Shown here piece after piece: positions 34,877 to 46,568 of a stretch of 64,000 nucleotides of DNA. Origin of the DNA: Chlorops oryzae (lineage: Eukaryota > Arthropoda > Insecta > Diptera > Chloropidae); the NCBI GenBank assembly GCA_020466095.1, contig CM035808.1, forward strand, positions 27,805,345 through 27,869,344, read 5' to 3'. Numbering within the stretch: the stretch's first letter is position 1; every line of letters starts with the position of its first letter. The notes beneath the pieces are model-generated. The model had not been told where the DNA came from and searched no databases. It saw only the letters and a list, made by a program, of their open reading frames with translations. Position numbers and translations under genes: made by a program.

Positions 34877-35423
34877 GCTCAATACGTATTTGCACTATTT
34901 CATTTGCTTTTCCCTGTTTATTTGTATGAGCGTTACACATTTTGTAACAATTTCTTATTCACATTTCTACAATTCTCATTAGCATTATGCGGATTTCAAT
35001 ATAAGAGCAGACTACATTTTCGTTGCAATTAAATTTTTATTTCCTGCATTCTTTCTTACATTTGCGTCCATTTGTTCTTGATAAGGAGTATTTAATTGTG
35101 AAAAACAATTGTCTCCGGCATCACATAATTTCAATCAACATCTTTGAGGACACTACAATTTTATAATAATTCCGCAACAAAATCCACACGCGCATAAGAG
35201 AGCATGAAAATATTTCCGTTCTCCCCCGCTTGCTCAATACGTATTTGTACAATTTCATTTGCCTTTACCTATTTGTTTGTATGAGCGTTACACATTTTGT
35301 AACAAATTCTTATTAACATTTCTACAATTCTCATTAGCTTTATGCGGATTTCAATATAAGAGCAGACTACATTTTCGTTGCAATTAAATTTTTATTTCCT
35401 GCGTTCTTTCTTCCATTTGCGTC
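34877..35423. repeat. 193-bp direct repeat inside the Helitron
   Basis: 34877-35069 and 35232-35423 are about 90% alike (start GCTCAATACGTATTTG, end CATTTGCGTC), 355 bp apart. Confidence 0.9.
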
Positions 35424-36943
35424 ACTATAATGCCTAGAAGATAATCTCATCTTTCTCGGCAGACTGCCACTGCAAAGCGGGTGCGACTTTTGCGCAGTAA
35501 TGAGACAACGAATGAAAATATGCAAAGAAACTGTGCAAGGGAATCAAGTGCTGAACGTTCCCAACCAAGTATTACAGTATGGGAAAGCCTGTCAAAATGC
35601 TATATGGCTCCAAATGGTGTGGTGAAGTTGAGTAAAATTCAGCTGACTGTCAAAAATAAGTCGAAGAATTTGCGATTTTTAAACATGCCGTAACTTTATA
35701 TTTTGACCCTTTTTAAGTAAAATTGAAGTTGCAAACAACAAAGGAGAGATGCTCCTTCATTTTAGAATACATTTGAGTATCTGCGACCCCCGCAATTCAG
35801 TATTCAATATTGGATTTAAATTGAACGACTTCGTCAGCGATGCACAAATACTCTAAGCGCAAAGCTTTTATCGATACTGAACCGAGTACTCAAAAGAGTT
35901 CTTAAAACATAATAAAACCAAATAAAAAGCAAGATAATTCGACATAAAAGGAATTTATACATTTTTAAATTTCATGTTTCAAAATGAAAAAAGTAAGGGT
36001 GTTATAGTAAAGAGAACCTGGCCATATAATACCTCACTCAGATAAACAGCTATTAAAATTTTAATCGGAGGCTAAATATAAGCTCAAATTCCTTATTTCA
36101 TGCAAATATCTCGAAAGATTATGACTTAACAGCAGTTCAGACGATCTTTGAGGCTGACCTGAGTGCTGGAGGTACCCTTAAAATTCGTCCACTTAAGTAA
36201 ATTTTTGTAGAGGATGTCAACGATTAAAAAAGAAGTATTTATGTCGTCTTTGTTTCAAGCGCCATCTGAAATTTGGGTGCAAAATTCAATTTTCGAATAA
36301 CGCCGTTTGGCGCGGCCACTATTCTATATTTGGAATCTACATTTTATGCCCTTAACTAAATCCAAATAAATAATTCCACTAGGTATTTCAAAAAATTTTG
36401 GTTTTAGGGCAGCATTTATGAATTTTATAACAAACCCTAGAACGAAGGGATACCTTTGAAAATCAGACAGACAGAAAGTCTCATTTCTAAAAGCTAAACG
36501 TTCAAATTGTAGTCGGTTACAATTTTCACCATCGATTTGCACTATTGACTCATTCCATTTGGCACCATCTGTTGTCCATGGATGCCACACTAACGTCTAA
36601 ATTAAACAAGACCAAAAACTTGGAAATCAGTTTTTGTAGTACGTAAATTTTTCTAATACTAAAAAGAAAAAAAAAACATGTTAAAAGAAATTCTACAGTT
36701 TAAAATGGTATAATCTTTCTTAAAAAACCTATATAATATCTGATTTTCTCTGTTTATAAATGAAAAAAAAACCCTAAAAAAAAACTAACTGCTTGTATGT
36801 GCCCAATTTCTAGAGACGACAACAATGCCCAAAGAGGCATCGTGGTGGATTGCCTGTTACGCCGTGTGGTTGTTGTAGCCTTTGGTGAATTGCCTATTAG
36901 CTTTGTTGAATTGCCTATTAGCTCGTTTCTCATACTGTAATAC

Positions 36944-37189
36944 TTGTTCCCAACGTTTGGGCTTAATTTTAAAAGAATTCAATTTCCCGTCAAGTTATCT
37001 TTTGCCGTAACAATTAATAAATCACAGGGCCAAACATTTAAACACGTAGGAATCGATTTACGGCAAGACTGCTTTTCACACGGCCAATTATATGTCGCGT
37101 TGTCAAGATCGGGTTGCGGAGAAAACCAGTATATTCTTCTGCCACAAGAAAATATAACTAAAAATATAGTTTACTCAGAAGTTCTTTAA
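36944..37189 (+). pseudogene. Helitron Pif1-like helicase, C-terminal remnant
   Basis: 81 codons read [19 protein letters not shown] and [10 protein letters not shown], the last helicase motifs (V/VI region) of the Pif1 family found at the C terminus of Helitron Rep-helicases. The upstream helicase motifs (Walker A and B) are not found in this frame, so only a fragment remains. It lies about 170 bp from the right end of the element, the expected position. Confidence 0.85.
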
Positions 37190-37622
37190 AATATACTCGC
37201 CGATCCCGCAAACTTCATCCTACCGCAGAATCAAGTTATCGCTCCCTGTCTCTCCGTTTTTCTCCTTCTCCTAACACAAAAATAATTTTTCAATTCGAAC
37301 CAGTAGCTCCTCAGGGCGCTTCCAAACAAACAAGCAAACAAACTCTTCAGTATAGATTCTTTAAAAAACTTCTTAATCGCGATCGTAATAATTAACAGAA
37401 ATTGTGGCGGGCAACAGCTATTGAAATAATATAAATTGAAAAAAAATTAATATTATTTTATTTAATTGCCGAAAGGTAATAAAATTAATTACATTTAAAA
37501 TACATATTAATTTTCTCCTCCTCCTTTCTCAACCTGGACTTGGGACCAGACTATGGCGGAGTTAAAAAATTTATCAACAACACTTCTTTCAATCAGAACC
37601 GGAGCCTGACTTTGGTGGAGCT

Positions 37623-37774
37623 TTCTTTCAACCAGGGCCTTTAGTCTGTCTTTGGCAAAATTTTACGGCTTTCGACCTAAGGTTGCGCCAATTCATTTTT
37701 CTTTCAACCAGGGCCTTTAGTCTGGCTTTGGCACAATTTTACGGCTTTCAACCTACGGTTTCGCCATCTCTTCT
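37623..37774. repeat. 76-bp tandem duplication overlapping a gene end
   Basis: Two units beginning TTTCTTTCAACCAGGGCC (37623, 37699) with few differences. The second unit overlaps the stop codon (37753) of the minus-strand exon beside it. A more diverged third copy may start near 37510. Confidence 0.8.
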
Positions 37775-38222
37775 GGGTGATATTGCTCACAATGTTGGTG
37801 ATATTGCAAAAAATCACCCATTTTTAAATTGCAGCCGCAAAAGATACAACCACGACCAAATATAACTTTTTGGTGTATCATAAAATGCGACTGAGGGTTT
37901 TTAGTTACGGCTCCGCACAAAGGACAAACGATTGTAAATCCTAATGAAGCCTTAAAGCATAATTTGTCTAAAATTATGCGTTTAATGACTTCGTCGTACA
38001 TAGTATCGCTTTGGCCAGGTAATACCTCATTCGATGTTAATCCTTTGGTATTACCGCAACTTTGCAAGATGTGATTATATGGAAGGCTTATTATTTTAGT
38101 TGCAGCCTCCAAAGCCAGTCTTTTTTTGTACTCGGGGTCGGTGGAATCCATTAACCCCGACAAATCGAACCCGAGGACTCTCTCCTGGTCTTCGAACAAT
38201 TTGAATTTGAATTCTTTAAATC
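37753..38222 (-). CDS. Terminal exon with two zinc-finger-like motifs, unknown function
   Basis: Acceptor TATATATTTCAG|GATTT at 38223, then an open frame (entering with two bases of a split codon) to the TAG at 37753: 155 residues. The first half is helical and charged (KKRLALEAATKIISL). The second holds CPLCGAVTKNPQSHFMIHQ (C-x2-C-x9-H-x3-H) and CIFCGC...YHQHCEQYH, two likely zinc-binding clusters. I do not recognise the family. It may be the last exon of the PHD-finger gene upstream (40787-41872), but direct joining of the two would create TGA at the junction, so either another exon intervenes or they are separate. A transposon-derived origin is possible. Confidence 0.5.
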
Positions 38223-38368
38223 CTGAAATATATATAAATGAAATTATTTTATAATTACCTACAAGAGTTACATAGTCATTACAAAAAATTTATTAAATTC
38301 CTAATTCAATAAGCATTCCATATATTAAACCTCTATTGCAGGCATATACGTATATGGTCAAAGCCAAA

Positions 38369-39704
38369 GTGTTGCACGTTACATTCGTACGCATATTTTT
38401 GTAAAAATTTTGGAAAGAACTAGGTAAAGGTCATAACTTTTTTTTGCAATCGATAAAGCTTTTGAAGGCCTACATTTCCTATGAACAAAATTTTTGGATA
38501 TCGGTTGTCGTTTCGGATCTGTAGAAGATTAGAGTGGTGTCGCACGTTACAGAAATTTGGAAGTGTTTTTTGAGGTGGATGCACACTTATTGAAAACTTA
38601 GCGATTATAGCGGTGAAAATCTGTGTTCCTATTTATTTTATTCAAGCTGAAGGATCAAAGGTATGAAATTAAAAATAACTTCCTCCAAAATATGTTGGTA
38701 TTTTGGTTATATGGCCGTAAACAGGCGGTGTTGCACGTTACACAAAAAAGTGTCGCACGTTACCTTTCGATTTTATTTCTGTATAAAGAGGAAAAAAAGT
38801 TAATTAAGCGGATATTCCAACTGAAATATTTGAAAAACGAAAAATGTGTTGTAATTTTTCACTTTGCACGTTAAGTATATGTATGCATGACATTGATTTT
38901 GAAAACTTTAATATGCAATTTTCATTTAAAAAGGGAAGTATGATTATTATTTTATATTTTATACTTATATTAAAAATCGCCAGACAAATTTCAAAATGAG
39001 ACTTATATGCTAACTTTTCAATTATTAATTCTAAGAGATTTTCAAAAATCGTCAAAAATAGCGTACGTGAACTTGAATGCTCCATTTTACGTACATAGTG
39101 ATTGTTTTATGACGTTATCACGTAAAACTATCGTCCGTAAATTGACTACAGACACCAATTTTTTATTATACATCCCAGCCTATTGGTGTGGGTACAGCTT
39201 TGGCTGAAAAAAATTTGGACTCGCTATTACAATGGTCATCATTATACACATAAGAAAAAACCACTCTTTCTCTTATTCTCATATCTGTATATAAACGGAT
39301 TTTTGGCTTCTTCTGATTGTGCAGTTAGCCGCCAAATAAAGTGTTCACTTATGGTAAAATTTTGACCATGACCACAATTCGCGAAATTCGCAAAAATTTC
39401 ATTTGCACTATTTGGAATTGAGTATATCGCAGCTAGACTTAATGCTCTCTTACGGTTTAAATTTGACCGTGACCATCATTCGCGAATATTTTGTGCTTCA
39501 TAATAATAACCAAAAATGAAAGTGTCGCACGTTACACATATTCGTTGGCTTTGTATGTTGTTGTAGCTGCTATATTTGAATAATTTCAATATTGATTCAA
39601 AAAGTAGACTAAAAATACTCAAAAAAAATCTGCTTGATTCAGTTTGTTAACTTCTTGAACTATGCGAAAAACATTTTTTTTTAATTCTGGTGTCGCACGT
39701 TACA
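38369..39704 (+). repeat. Six dispersed copies of GTGTYGCACGTTAC
   Basis: Copies start at 38369, 38537, 38728, 38750, 39522 and 39690, all on the plus strand. Each is 14 bases identical except C/T at position 5, and five of the six continue with A. Spacings are 168, 191, 22, 772 and 168. No wider sequence is shared between the copies. Confidence 0.9.
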
Positions 39705-40786
39705 CGAAAATAACCTACATTTCAGTGCCATCAAATACATTCACCGAATGCATTTTTTTTTAACTCTACGTTTTCAGTTAAAATCAACCATATTATTTTG
39801 AAATAGAGACTAACAGCATAAAAATTTAAAATATATCTAATATATTTACTTTTTTCTCCGACCCAGAAATGTTTTCCATTGCTGCGAAACACGAGCAATA
39901 CCTAAAAATGATGTTGTTGTATGCCCATCCTACTATGTTTCTAATTGTGTGAAATTCACGTTTCCCGATGAAATGGGATGAGGTCGTTCGGAAAAAAAAT
40001 AAATTTAAACGGTATTTAAAAAAAAAATTTTTTTTTACTTTGGTTTCAGTTCTCGTGGCTTTGACCATATATTAAAGAGCTGCACGAATATGCTTGAAAC
40101 TCGTTTCAAGACATTCTATTTTTTTCAAGCATTGCCTGCGTTCGTTTCATTTGAAACGAAACGAAACGAATAGAAACAAAAATATTTGGAGTCGTTAGAA
40201 AACCAACACACGCGAGAAATGAAACCGTAGAGATGCGAATACGCAGCGGACCGCAAATTTAGAGACATGTTCTTAGAATTAAACGCGAAATATTTGGTTG
40301 TTTTGTTGTTCTCTCTGTGTTGAGGGTATATTGCGTTTGTGCGCCTGTGTGTGGAAATTTACTTCCGTTATATCTGCGCAGAGCCCTTAAACGAAAAATG
40401 CCGCAAAATTTTTCCTTGCGCGCCGTTGCCTTTTGTAAATACATTCCCTTCTACAAAAAATTTCCTGTACTCCTAAAACAATTGCAACCAATAACGAAAC
40501 CTCACGAAACATTCGGCACTGCGCTGTTCGTTTCGTTTCGCTGTGTGGGAATGTGTGTGATGCTTGGACCGTTCTCTGTTCTTAGAATTCAAGCATGCGA
40601 CGTCTCATTTACTGGCAAATTGAATCGAATCGATACACGAAGTAACGATCAACTTGGGAATTTCCGGGGTCTGTGTGCATGTGATTAACGTAAAAGTACT
40701 GTAAAAAAAAGGAAATGAGCGTATTAGTACAATACCTTTAGAGTATACTTTACGGTATACTAAAATACAAATTTAAAGGTACTCAC

Positions 40787-41872
40787 AGTAAATTTTGGCG
40801 GCGTAACATATCGGGCACAGCCACTCCCCATTCGGCGTGGTTTTCACTTGAACGCAGTCGAAGTGAAACCAGCCAAATGGGCAAGTCATGGTCGCACATG
40901 ACCATCGGCCCTACACCATCCTGTAAAATAAAAGAACAGATATTAAATATTAAATTTAAATTTCAGAAACAGGAGAACTTACCTGGTTGCACAGACAGTA
41001 GCCACTTCCAGACGGCCCTACGGGGGATGGAATCCCCCGTTTTAGGACCGACTGAACTACTGCTGTGTTGCGTCTCAGACGACCGAACTCCGTTGCCAAC
41101 TTAGGCAACGGAGTGGTGTCCACGCCTACGCCGCCATTGAACATCTCATCCATTGCTAAAAAAAAAATTTGAAATATATAAAAACACTACATTTGGTATG
41201 AACATTTAATATATTACTAACCTTTGTGTACCATCACCAACTTTATAGCTGCATCTCGTACCATCACCGTCGTACCATCAACTTCGCTTTTTTCTGAAAA
41301 GTAAAGAAAGAGAAATAACAAAAAAGTTTCAAAATAATGTGAAATAATAGAAGAACTGTAATGGAATTTTTTTTTTTTAAATTGATTCATTCATTCAGAA
41401 ATGAATCATTCATTTACAGCTCTGCAAAATTATTAAAAATATTTATCATTTTACTTACCATATCTCCGTTTGGTTTCTGCAAAATAGGAAAAATTAAAAT
41501 TTGCATTAAAAAATTGCGAAGCCTAAAGGTATGCAGCACTTTTTGCAACTGCCTTGGTTCTTGTTCAAAGTTCGGACAAGAACCAAAGCATCCAAAAGGC
41601 GCTGCTGTGTAGCACCAATACATACGCACGCATTCCGGTGCGTGTGTATTGCACTTTCTTTTGATTTTTTACAATTAAAATGAACAATTTTCTGATTCAA
41701 CTTACCAATATCAGTATCTGTATCTTCCATTTTGCGTTTTAAGTTTTCTGAAAAAGAGAAGCATTATATTAAACATATTATAAAACATAGTATTACATAT
41801 AATATTGTATTAAATACAATGGAATGAATTAAAATTATTAGACTTACGTTTGCTGGGTGTTGTTCTTGCCAT
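40787..41872 (-). CDS. Six-exon gene with ING-type PHD finger (one-base frameshift)
   Basis: Exons 41872-41848, 41747-41706, 41476-41459, 41293-41222, 41155-40983 and 40920-40787 all have GT-AG ends and compatible phases. The product starts MARTTPSKQNLKRKMEDTD and reaches YCLCNQ at the end of exon 5, after 110 codons. Exon 6 continues DGVGPMVMCDHD and then, after removing one surplus base at 40883-40884, TCPFGWFHFDCV and GEWLCPICYA. This is a C4HC3 PHD finger of the ING kind, which binds methylated histone H3 tails in the nucleus. As written, the frame shifts within the finger. No ING N-terminal coiled coil is recognisable, so this is not a plain ING orthologue; it could be a domesticated or transposon-borne PHD protein. 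The donor TACT|GTGAGT predicts at least one more exon downstream. Confidence 0.6.
41554..41653. repeat. Two adjacent hairpins in an intron of the PHD gene
   Basis: TTGGTTCTTGT (41554-41564) pairs perfectly with ACAAGAACCAA (41576-41586). AATACATACGCAC (from about 41617) pairs with GTGCGTGTGTATT (to about 41650), with one mismatch. They may be the remains of a miniature element. Confidence 0.55.
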
Positions 41873-44800
41873 TGTGTTATATCGAGTGAATGCAAAATTT
41901 GTTGCGGCGCCCCTCCATTTTGGGAATGTAAGTGCAAGTTAGATTCCAATTTAGCCAAAAACAAATTTACAGGTGGAATTTGTTTGTCCTGCAGATTTGT
42001 TCAACGAATGAGTCAATTTTGATTTTATTGAATATTGAATTTTGGGGGATAACCTTTCGAAAAGAGAATATGCAATAATTGGCGTAATCCTTGCAAAAAA
42101 GGATGTACGAAAGGGGAAAGCCAAGCAATTTAAGAGAAAAGATTGCATATATTTTCTATCAAGTATAACCATGATTCCTTGATGGAGAGATGTTTCAATT
42201 CGAAAATTTTCTCACTTCTCTTCAAATTATAATTTTAGCGTCTTCAGCTTTCTACTTGCAACTTATTCAAATATTTAAACCGTTTTTTAATAATCCGGAA
42301 ACATAGTTTATCCTAATGCACTTCAACTACTACAAGATCGCCGTTTAATTTAATTGAAATGTTTTTGTATTGCATTTCATTGTCAATTTATTCAATGAGC
42401 TTTAAGATCAAGATCGTAGTTTGTCGCAGCCTATATTAAAAAACATAGTATTAAAAGTTTTGCCTAAAAAATCTTAAAAGTTACGCTAGCAAATGCATAC
42501 CATATTCAGATTAGCTGCATTAAATATCGACTTTTAATCATTCCATGCAACAATTCTATCCAAATGAAGCGGATGGGCATTTTTAACAAATGTTCGAATT
42601 TATTTTACAGCATATATATAGTAGGGACTTATTTAAGTATGTTTTTAGCAGCCATACGTATTATTTCAGATTAAAATTCACTACTCACGCATTTAAAAAC
42701 TAGATCCATAAACACGAAAATATTGTTAATTTGACTTTAAATGAAATATTAAGGCCCGCTTTGTTTTTGATCTGTAATTTAAACTATCTGGATGTTAATT
42801 TCATACAAATTTGTTTCATTAATAGAAGTAAATGAATTTTAACTGGCTGAAAGAGCTTAAAACGATTAGAAACGGCCCGAAGTCTGGGCGATTTAGTTTT
42901 ATTCCTGGCGTACGGGTAGCGTCTTCGCTTAGTAATCAAGTTAAAATTTCATATTAGGCAAACGAAATGTGTTGAAAATTGGGAATTATTCGTGTAAGTG
43001 GCAAAATATCAAATGGTAAAAAGTCATAATGAAAAATGATATATACTTCTCAGCCATAAATATATCGCCTCATCCCGTATTTCAAAAAAGTCTTTCTGTT
43101 AAAAATTGGCGAAATTTACGTCTGTACGACCAGGGATTGAACACGACGACTTAGCATTTAAACTTCTTTATTACGCTTGTGGTTATTTTAACTACGTCCG
43201 TTAATAGAGCAACATCATTGCTGTTCGTTGTTAAATTAACTACGTTTTTGTTATTTTTACTACGATTTTTAGTGTACAGACACTTCTGCTGTGCATTCTT
43301 TTTCAATTCCTATTCTGTGCGCTCATTGATCATAGCGGAAATTTTTTTTCTTTCGATTTATTTCCTTAATTATCTTTTCGCAGTTTTTTAAATATATATT
43401 TGTTAATGCTGATGCAATTCTATATTCCAAGCCAATAATTGTTTTATTTTTCCTGAATCTGATATTCTTTTAGATTTCAAACACAACGGAATGGCTAAAT
43501 AAAATAGTTGCATTGGCTAATTGGGTTCGAGTCTCACTATTGATTTTGTTGCATTAGCTTAATATAAGTTTCTTTGGTTAATAAGGACAAATTCCGATTT
43601 TTGCAGCATATTTTGTCCAATGACCAGTTTTCCAAAATACCTGGCTCCTCATGTAATTCGCAAATTGGGTTCGAGTCTTTGTGGGAATACTCTTAATATA
43701 CGGTTAAAAGGTTAGTGACTTCGGTTATATTTAGCAAAGACCACCTCCAAACAGCCGTCTAGCCAAATTATTTGGCTACTAATAGCCAGCTTTCCAATTT
43801 GCTAAACCGGAAATAGCCAGCTGCCAGTTATTTGCTTTCGATACCAATGTTATTACATATCGATATCTATCGATATATAGCAATACAACAAAAGTTTGCG
43901 TCTGAGCTAAATCGGTTGGCGCATGAAATTGGTCTCTACAACAAGAGTTTGTGTCTCAGATAGGAAAGCACAAATATACACTGAAAAAAAAAACAAGTAT
44001 AAACTAAGATTACGGACGTAGAATTAAACGAAACGTGGTCAAGCTTGGAAGAGCTCAAGACCTGGTCTACAATGGGGAAATTGAAAGCCTTCAACATTTA
44101 AATCAAAAATTATCCACTGTTTTTCTAACAATCCCTGTTTAGATTACGAGGCTTTTGTCGAGGCGGCACATAGCTTAACGGTACGGGGAAGAAGGATAGA
44201 GAGAGAAAAGGGTTTTGTCTCCCGTACCCACGACACTCTTTGTCGACGAGAGACATTTTAACCAGTGTAGACGCGAAGGAGACACTGAAAGATAATTTCA
44301 AAATTTTTCCGGAGACTGTCTTCCAAGTCTCTCCCGCAGGGGGAATCATTTATGATTTACGGGCTTGGCAAACCCGCGGGCCCCAGCCAAATGTCCACCA
44401 ATACATGATTCGGGTATGGCGTCAAATTTTAAGTGCAGGAACCTTTTGGGGAATGTACCTACGCAGGATTGACCATATAATCTGCAATAAGTATTTGTGT
44501 GATGTGTTAAAATTATTCATAAAGTTGCCTGGATACCTTGTTTATGTTGAAAATGTATAGGAATTTTGTATATTATTAAAAATGCCTATATGTAAGGAAA
44601 TTGTAACTTTCATTAGGCGACTTCATTTAGCCATGTCTGCCCTGTCTGCCCATCTGAATAAAGTTTTCTAATCCAAGAATTGCAGACATCTGAAGAAGGT
44701 AAGCACCAAGAGATTCCATCGGATTATCTTAGGCGCACCAGCAGAGGAAGGTCCTTTTCTAAAATTCATAAAAATAGGCAATTAATAAAGGAATTCTAGC

Positions 44801-45587
44801 AGTTTTGAGATCTATTGAATCGAAGTATTTTTGTTGCTCATTTGACCAACGCTGACTCAGATGTTCTTTTCTGCGCCTAGTCAAAATCGAAAGGTGTTCT
44901 TTTTTCCAAAAAATAAAAAAACATACAGTGATATTTATATTATATATCATTAAACTTTTATTTCTATTCAAAATTTTCTTTGTTGGATTTATATGCGAAA
45001 ATAAGTATTTTAAAGCTACTTATTCAACAAAATTTTTGAAAAAAAAAAATAAAAAATTTAATTCATTATGATAACAAAATGAAAAGAAAAATTCTGTACT
45101 GATTTTGAAAATTATTTGAATTCATTTTAAAAAAGAAAAAAAAAAGAAGAAATTAAATTAAATCACAATGTGAGCTTATAAATGAATTTCACAACTTTTA
45201 AATAGGCTTAAAGTACTAAGAAGATATTTACAAATTTTTATTTACAAACGAGACAGTTCCATACATACAGAATTTGGGCCAAATAACTTATTTCATAGCC
45301 TAAGAACACACACAGTTGAGTTCAATTATTTTAATAAATTTTCTTTTAATGAATTTTCTTTTGCTTAACCAAAAATCGTTGCGGTCTTTCGTTATGTGAC
45401 ATGGGCGTATGTACATATGTATGCAGGGGCGAAGGTGAAGAACTTTGTAGAATACTGTTTTTCCAAAATCTAATTGCACCACCGACCCCCTTTATCCCGC
45501 CCATGGTTATGTGCAAATACATAGAGCGAGCAAAAAAGTAAGTTGAATAAAATACGATCAAATTTACAATACATCGATAAATAAATT
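41873..45587. other. Intergenic between PHD gene and Vsx
   Basis: No supported gene. Around 42895-42930, 43100-43150, 43520 and 43670 there are tRNA-like scraps (GGTAGCGTCTTCGCTTAG; GGGTTCGAGTCT), probably old SINE debris. A 106-codon frame at 44240 is unsupported. Confidence 0.4.
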
Positions 45588-46568
45588 TCATCTTTCGTTC
45601 TCATCTCCGGCTAAATTCTTGCTCTCAGAAATTAATTTAAGATTCTTCGCAGTTACATTAATGTTGTTGCCATTCTCGTGACTCATTATCATCTTAACAT
45701 CCTTGTGATCATCATCGATATCGTCGCAAATGTCAATTTCTTCTCTATCACAATCGTCATCATCTTCAATATCATTATTATTTTCGTTGCTGATATTGTT
45801 GTTGTTGCTGTTGCTGATTGTAAGATTATTATCAGTTGATGCCCGATTGTCCCTATTGTCGATGGTTAAAGCTTGTGGTTCTTCTATATCGGCATCATGT
45901 TGCTGCAATTGTTGCTGTTGTTGTCTTCGACGTTGCATTTCGGCATCGACCAGCATTTGTTGGTGTTGCTGATGGCGCCGTTCTGCTGCTGCATGCTGCT
46001 CAGCTAAATGCTGTTGATGATGTTGCTGGAGTTGTTGTTGCAATTGCTGGACATGCTGCAAATGTTGTTGTTGATTGTATGGATGATGTTGCATAAGACT
46101 GACACTTGATGCTTGTTGAAGTTGTTGTTGTTGGTGCTGTTGCAATTGCTGCTGCTGCTGTTGCTGTTGATGATGATGATGATGATGTGGGTGGTGATTA
46201 TGATGATGTTGATGGTGCTTATGCTTGGCAGGAGCGTCGAAGAGCAAGCGGGAAATCGAAAACGATGAGATCGGTGAATTATGTGTGCTACCCGCTGAAT
46301 AAGTTGTATTCGTATCATCGGACGTCGGCGTCTCACGATCGGATTCATCGGATTTAAGTATATCGGCTGCCTCGAGTGATTTTTTATGCATGCCAAGCAG
46401 CCATGGTGCGACGGACTCATCATCCTTGGCTGATTTCAATATCGTTTCGGGTAGCGGTAACGAATGACGTACCATTGCACCATAAAGTCCATATTCGGCC
46501 ATTTTTGTGCTATGTCCCCAGCATTTTTCCGTTTTTCGCCATTTTGCACGTCGATTTTGGAACCAAAC
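45588..46568 (-). CDS. Vsx: Vsx exon B: homeodomain helix 3, CVC domain, C terminus
   Basis: Begins V47 of the homeodomain after acceptor CCTTTGCAG and has 326 codons plus stop. The CVC box spans about residues 13-70 of the exon, then comes an S/T-rich linker ([20 protein letters not shown]), long His and Gln tracts, and Asn and Asp/Glu tracts. Long TTG-started readings upstream of V47 are intron. Large antisense frames here (poly Val/Ala/Leu) are shadows of the CAG/CAT repeats. Confidence 0.93.
   Translation of the reverse strand, partial: VWFQNRRAKWRKTEKCWGHSTKMAEYGLYGAMVRHSLPLPETILKSAKDDESVAPWLLGMHKKSLEAADILKSDESDRETPTSDDTNTTYSAGSTHNSPISSFSISRLLFDAPAKHKHHQHHHNHHPHHHHHHQQQQQQQQLQQHQQQQLQQASSVSLMQHHPYNQQQHLQHVQQLQQQLQQHHQQHLAEQHAAAERRHQQHQQMLVDAEMQRRRQQQQQLQQHDADIEEPQALTIDNRDNRASTDNNLTISNSNNNNISNENNNDIEDDDDCDREEIDICDDIDDDHKDVKMIMSHENGNNINVTAKNLKLISESKNLAGDENER

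Larger units (their letters stand above)
34406..37357 (+). mobile_element. Decayed Helitron (Helentron-like)
   Basis: The left end, around TCTATACTAATATTATAAA and TGAAGAGTTTGTTTGTTTGA, and the right end (37272-37357, inverted) share about 60 bp of inverted similarity including ACTACTGGTTCGAATTGAAA. Helentron-type Helitrons carry such subterminal inverted repeats. The segment at 35462-35600 reads like the arginine/glutamate-rich N-terminal part of Helitron proteins (RLLRSNETTNENMQRNCARES). The end of a Pif1 helicase lies at 36944-37189. The Rep part is missing or unrecognisable, so the element is dead. Confidence 0.75.

Noticed and set aside
40080..40620. GAAACGAAACGAAACG / CGTTTCGTTTCG repeats as an inverted transposon
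   Set aside because: The pairing is only in short simple repeats and I could not define ends or a target duplication.
42890..43690. tRNA genes suggested by GGTAGCGTCTTCGCTTAG and GGGTTCGAGTCT
   Set aside because: The halves are far apart and no cloverleaf with paired acceptor ends can be drawn; treated as SINE debris.
44240..44560. 106-codon frame MSTRDILTSV...
   Set aside because: No domain, no splice context; composition like random open sequence.
45730..46423. Plus-strand and alternative-frame readings over the Vsx exon (poly Val/Ala/Leu, poly Ile/Asn)
   Set aside because: Shadows of CAG/CAT/AAC repeats; only the minus-strand frame contains the homeodomain and CVC box and fits the splice sites.
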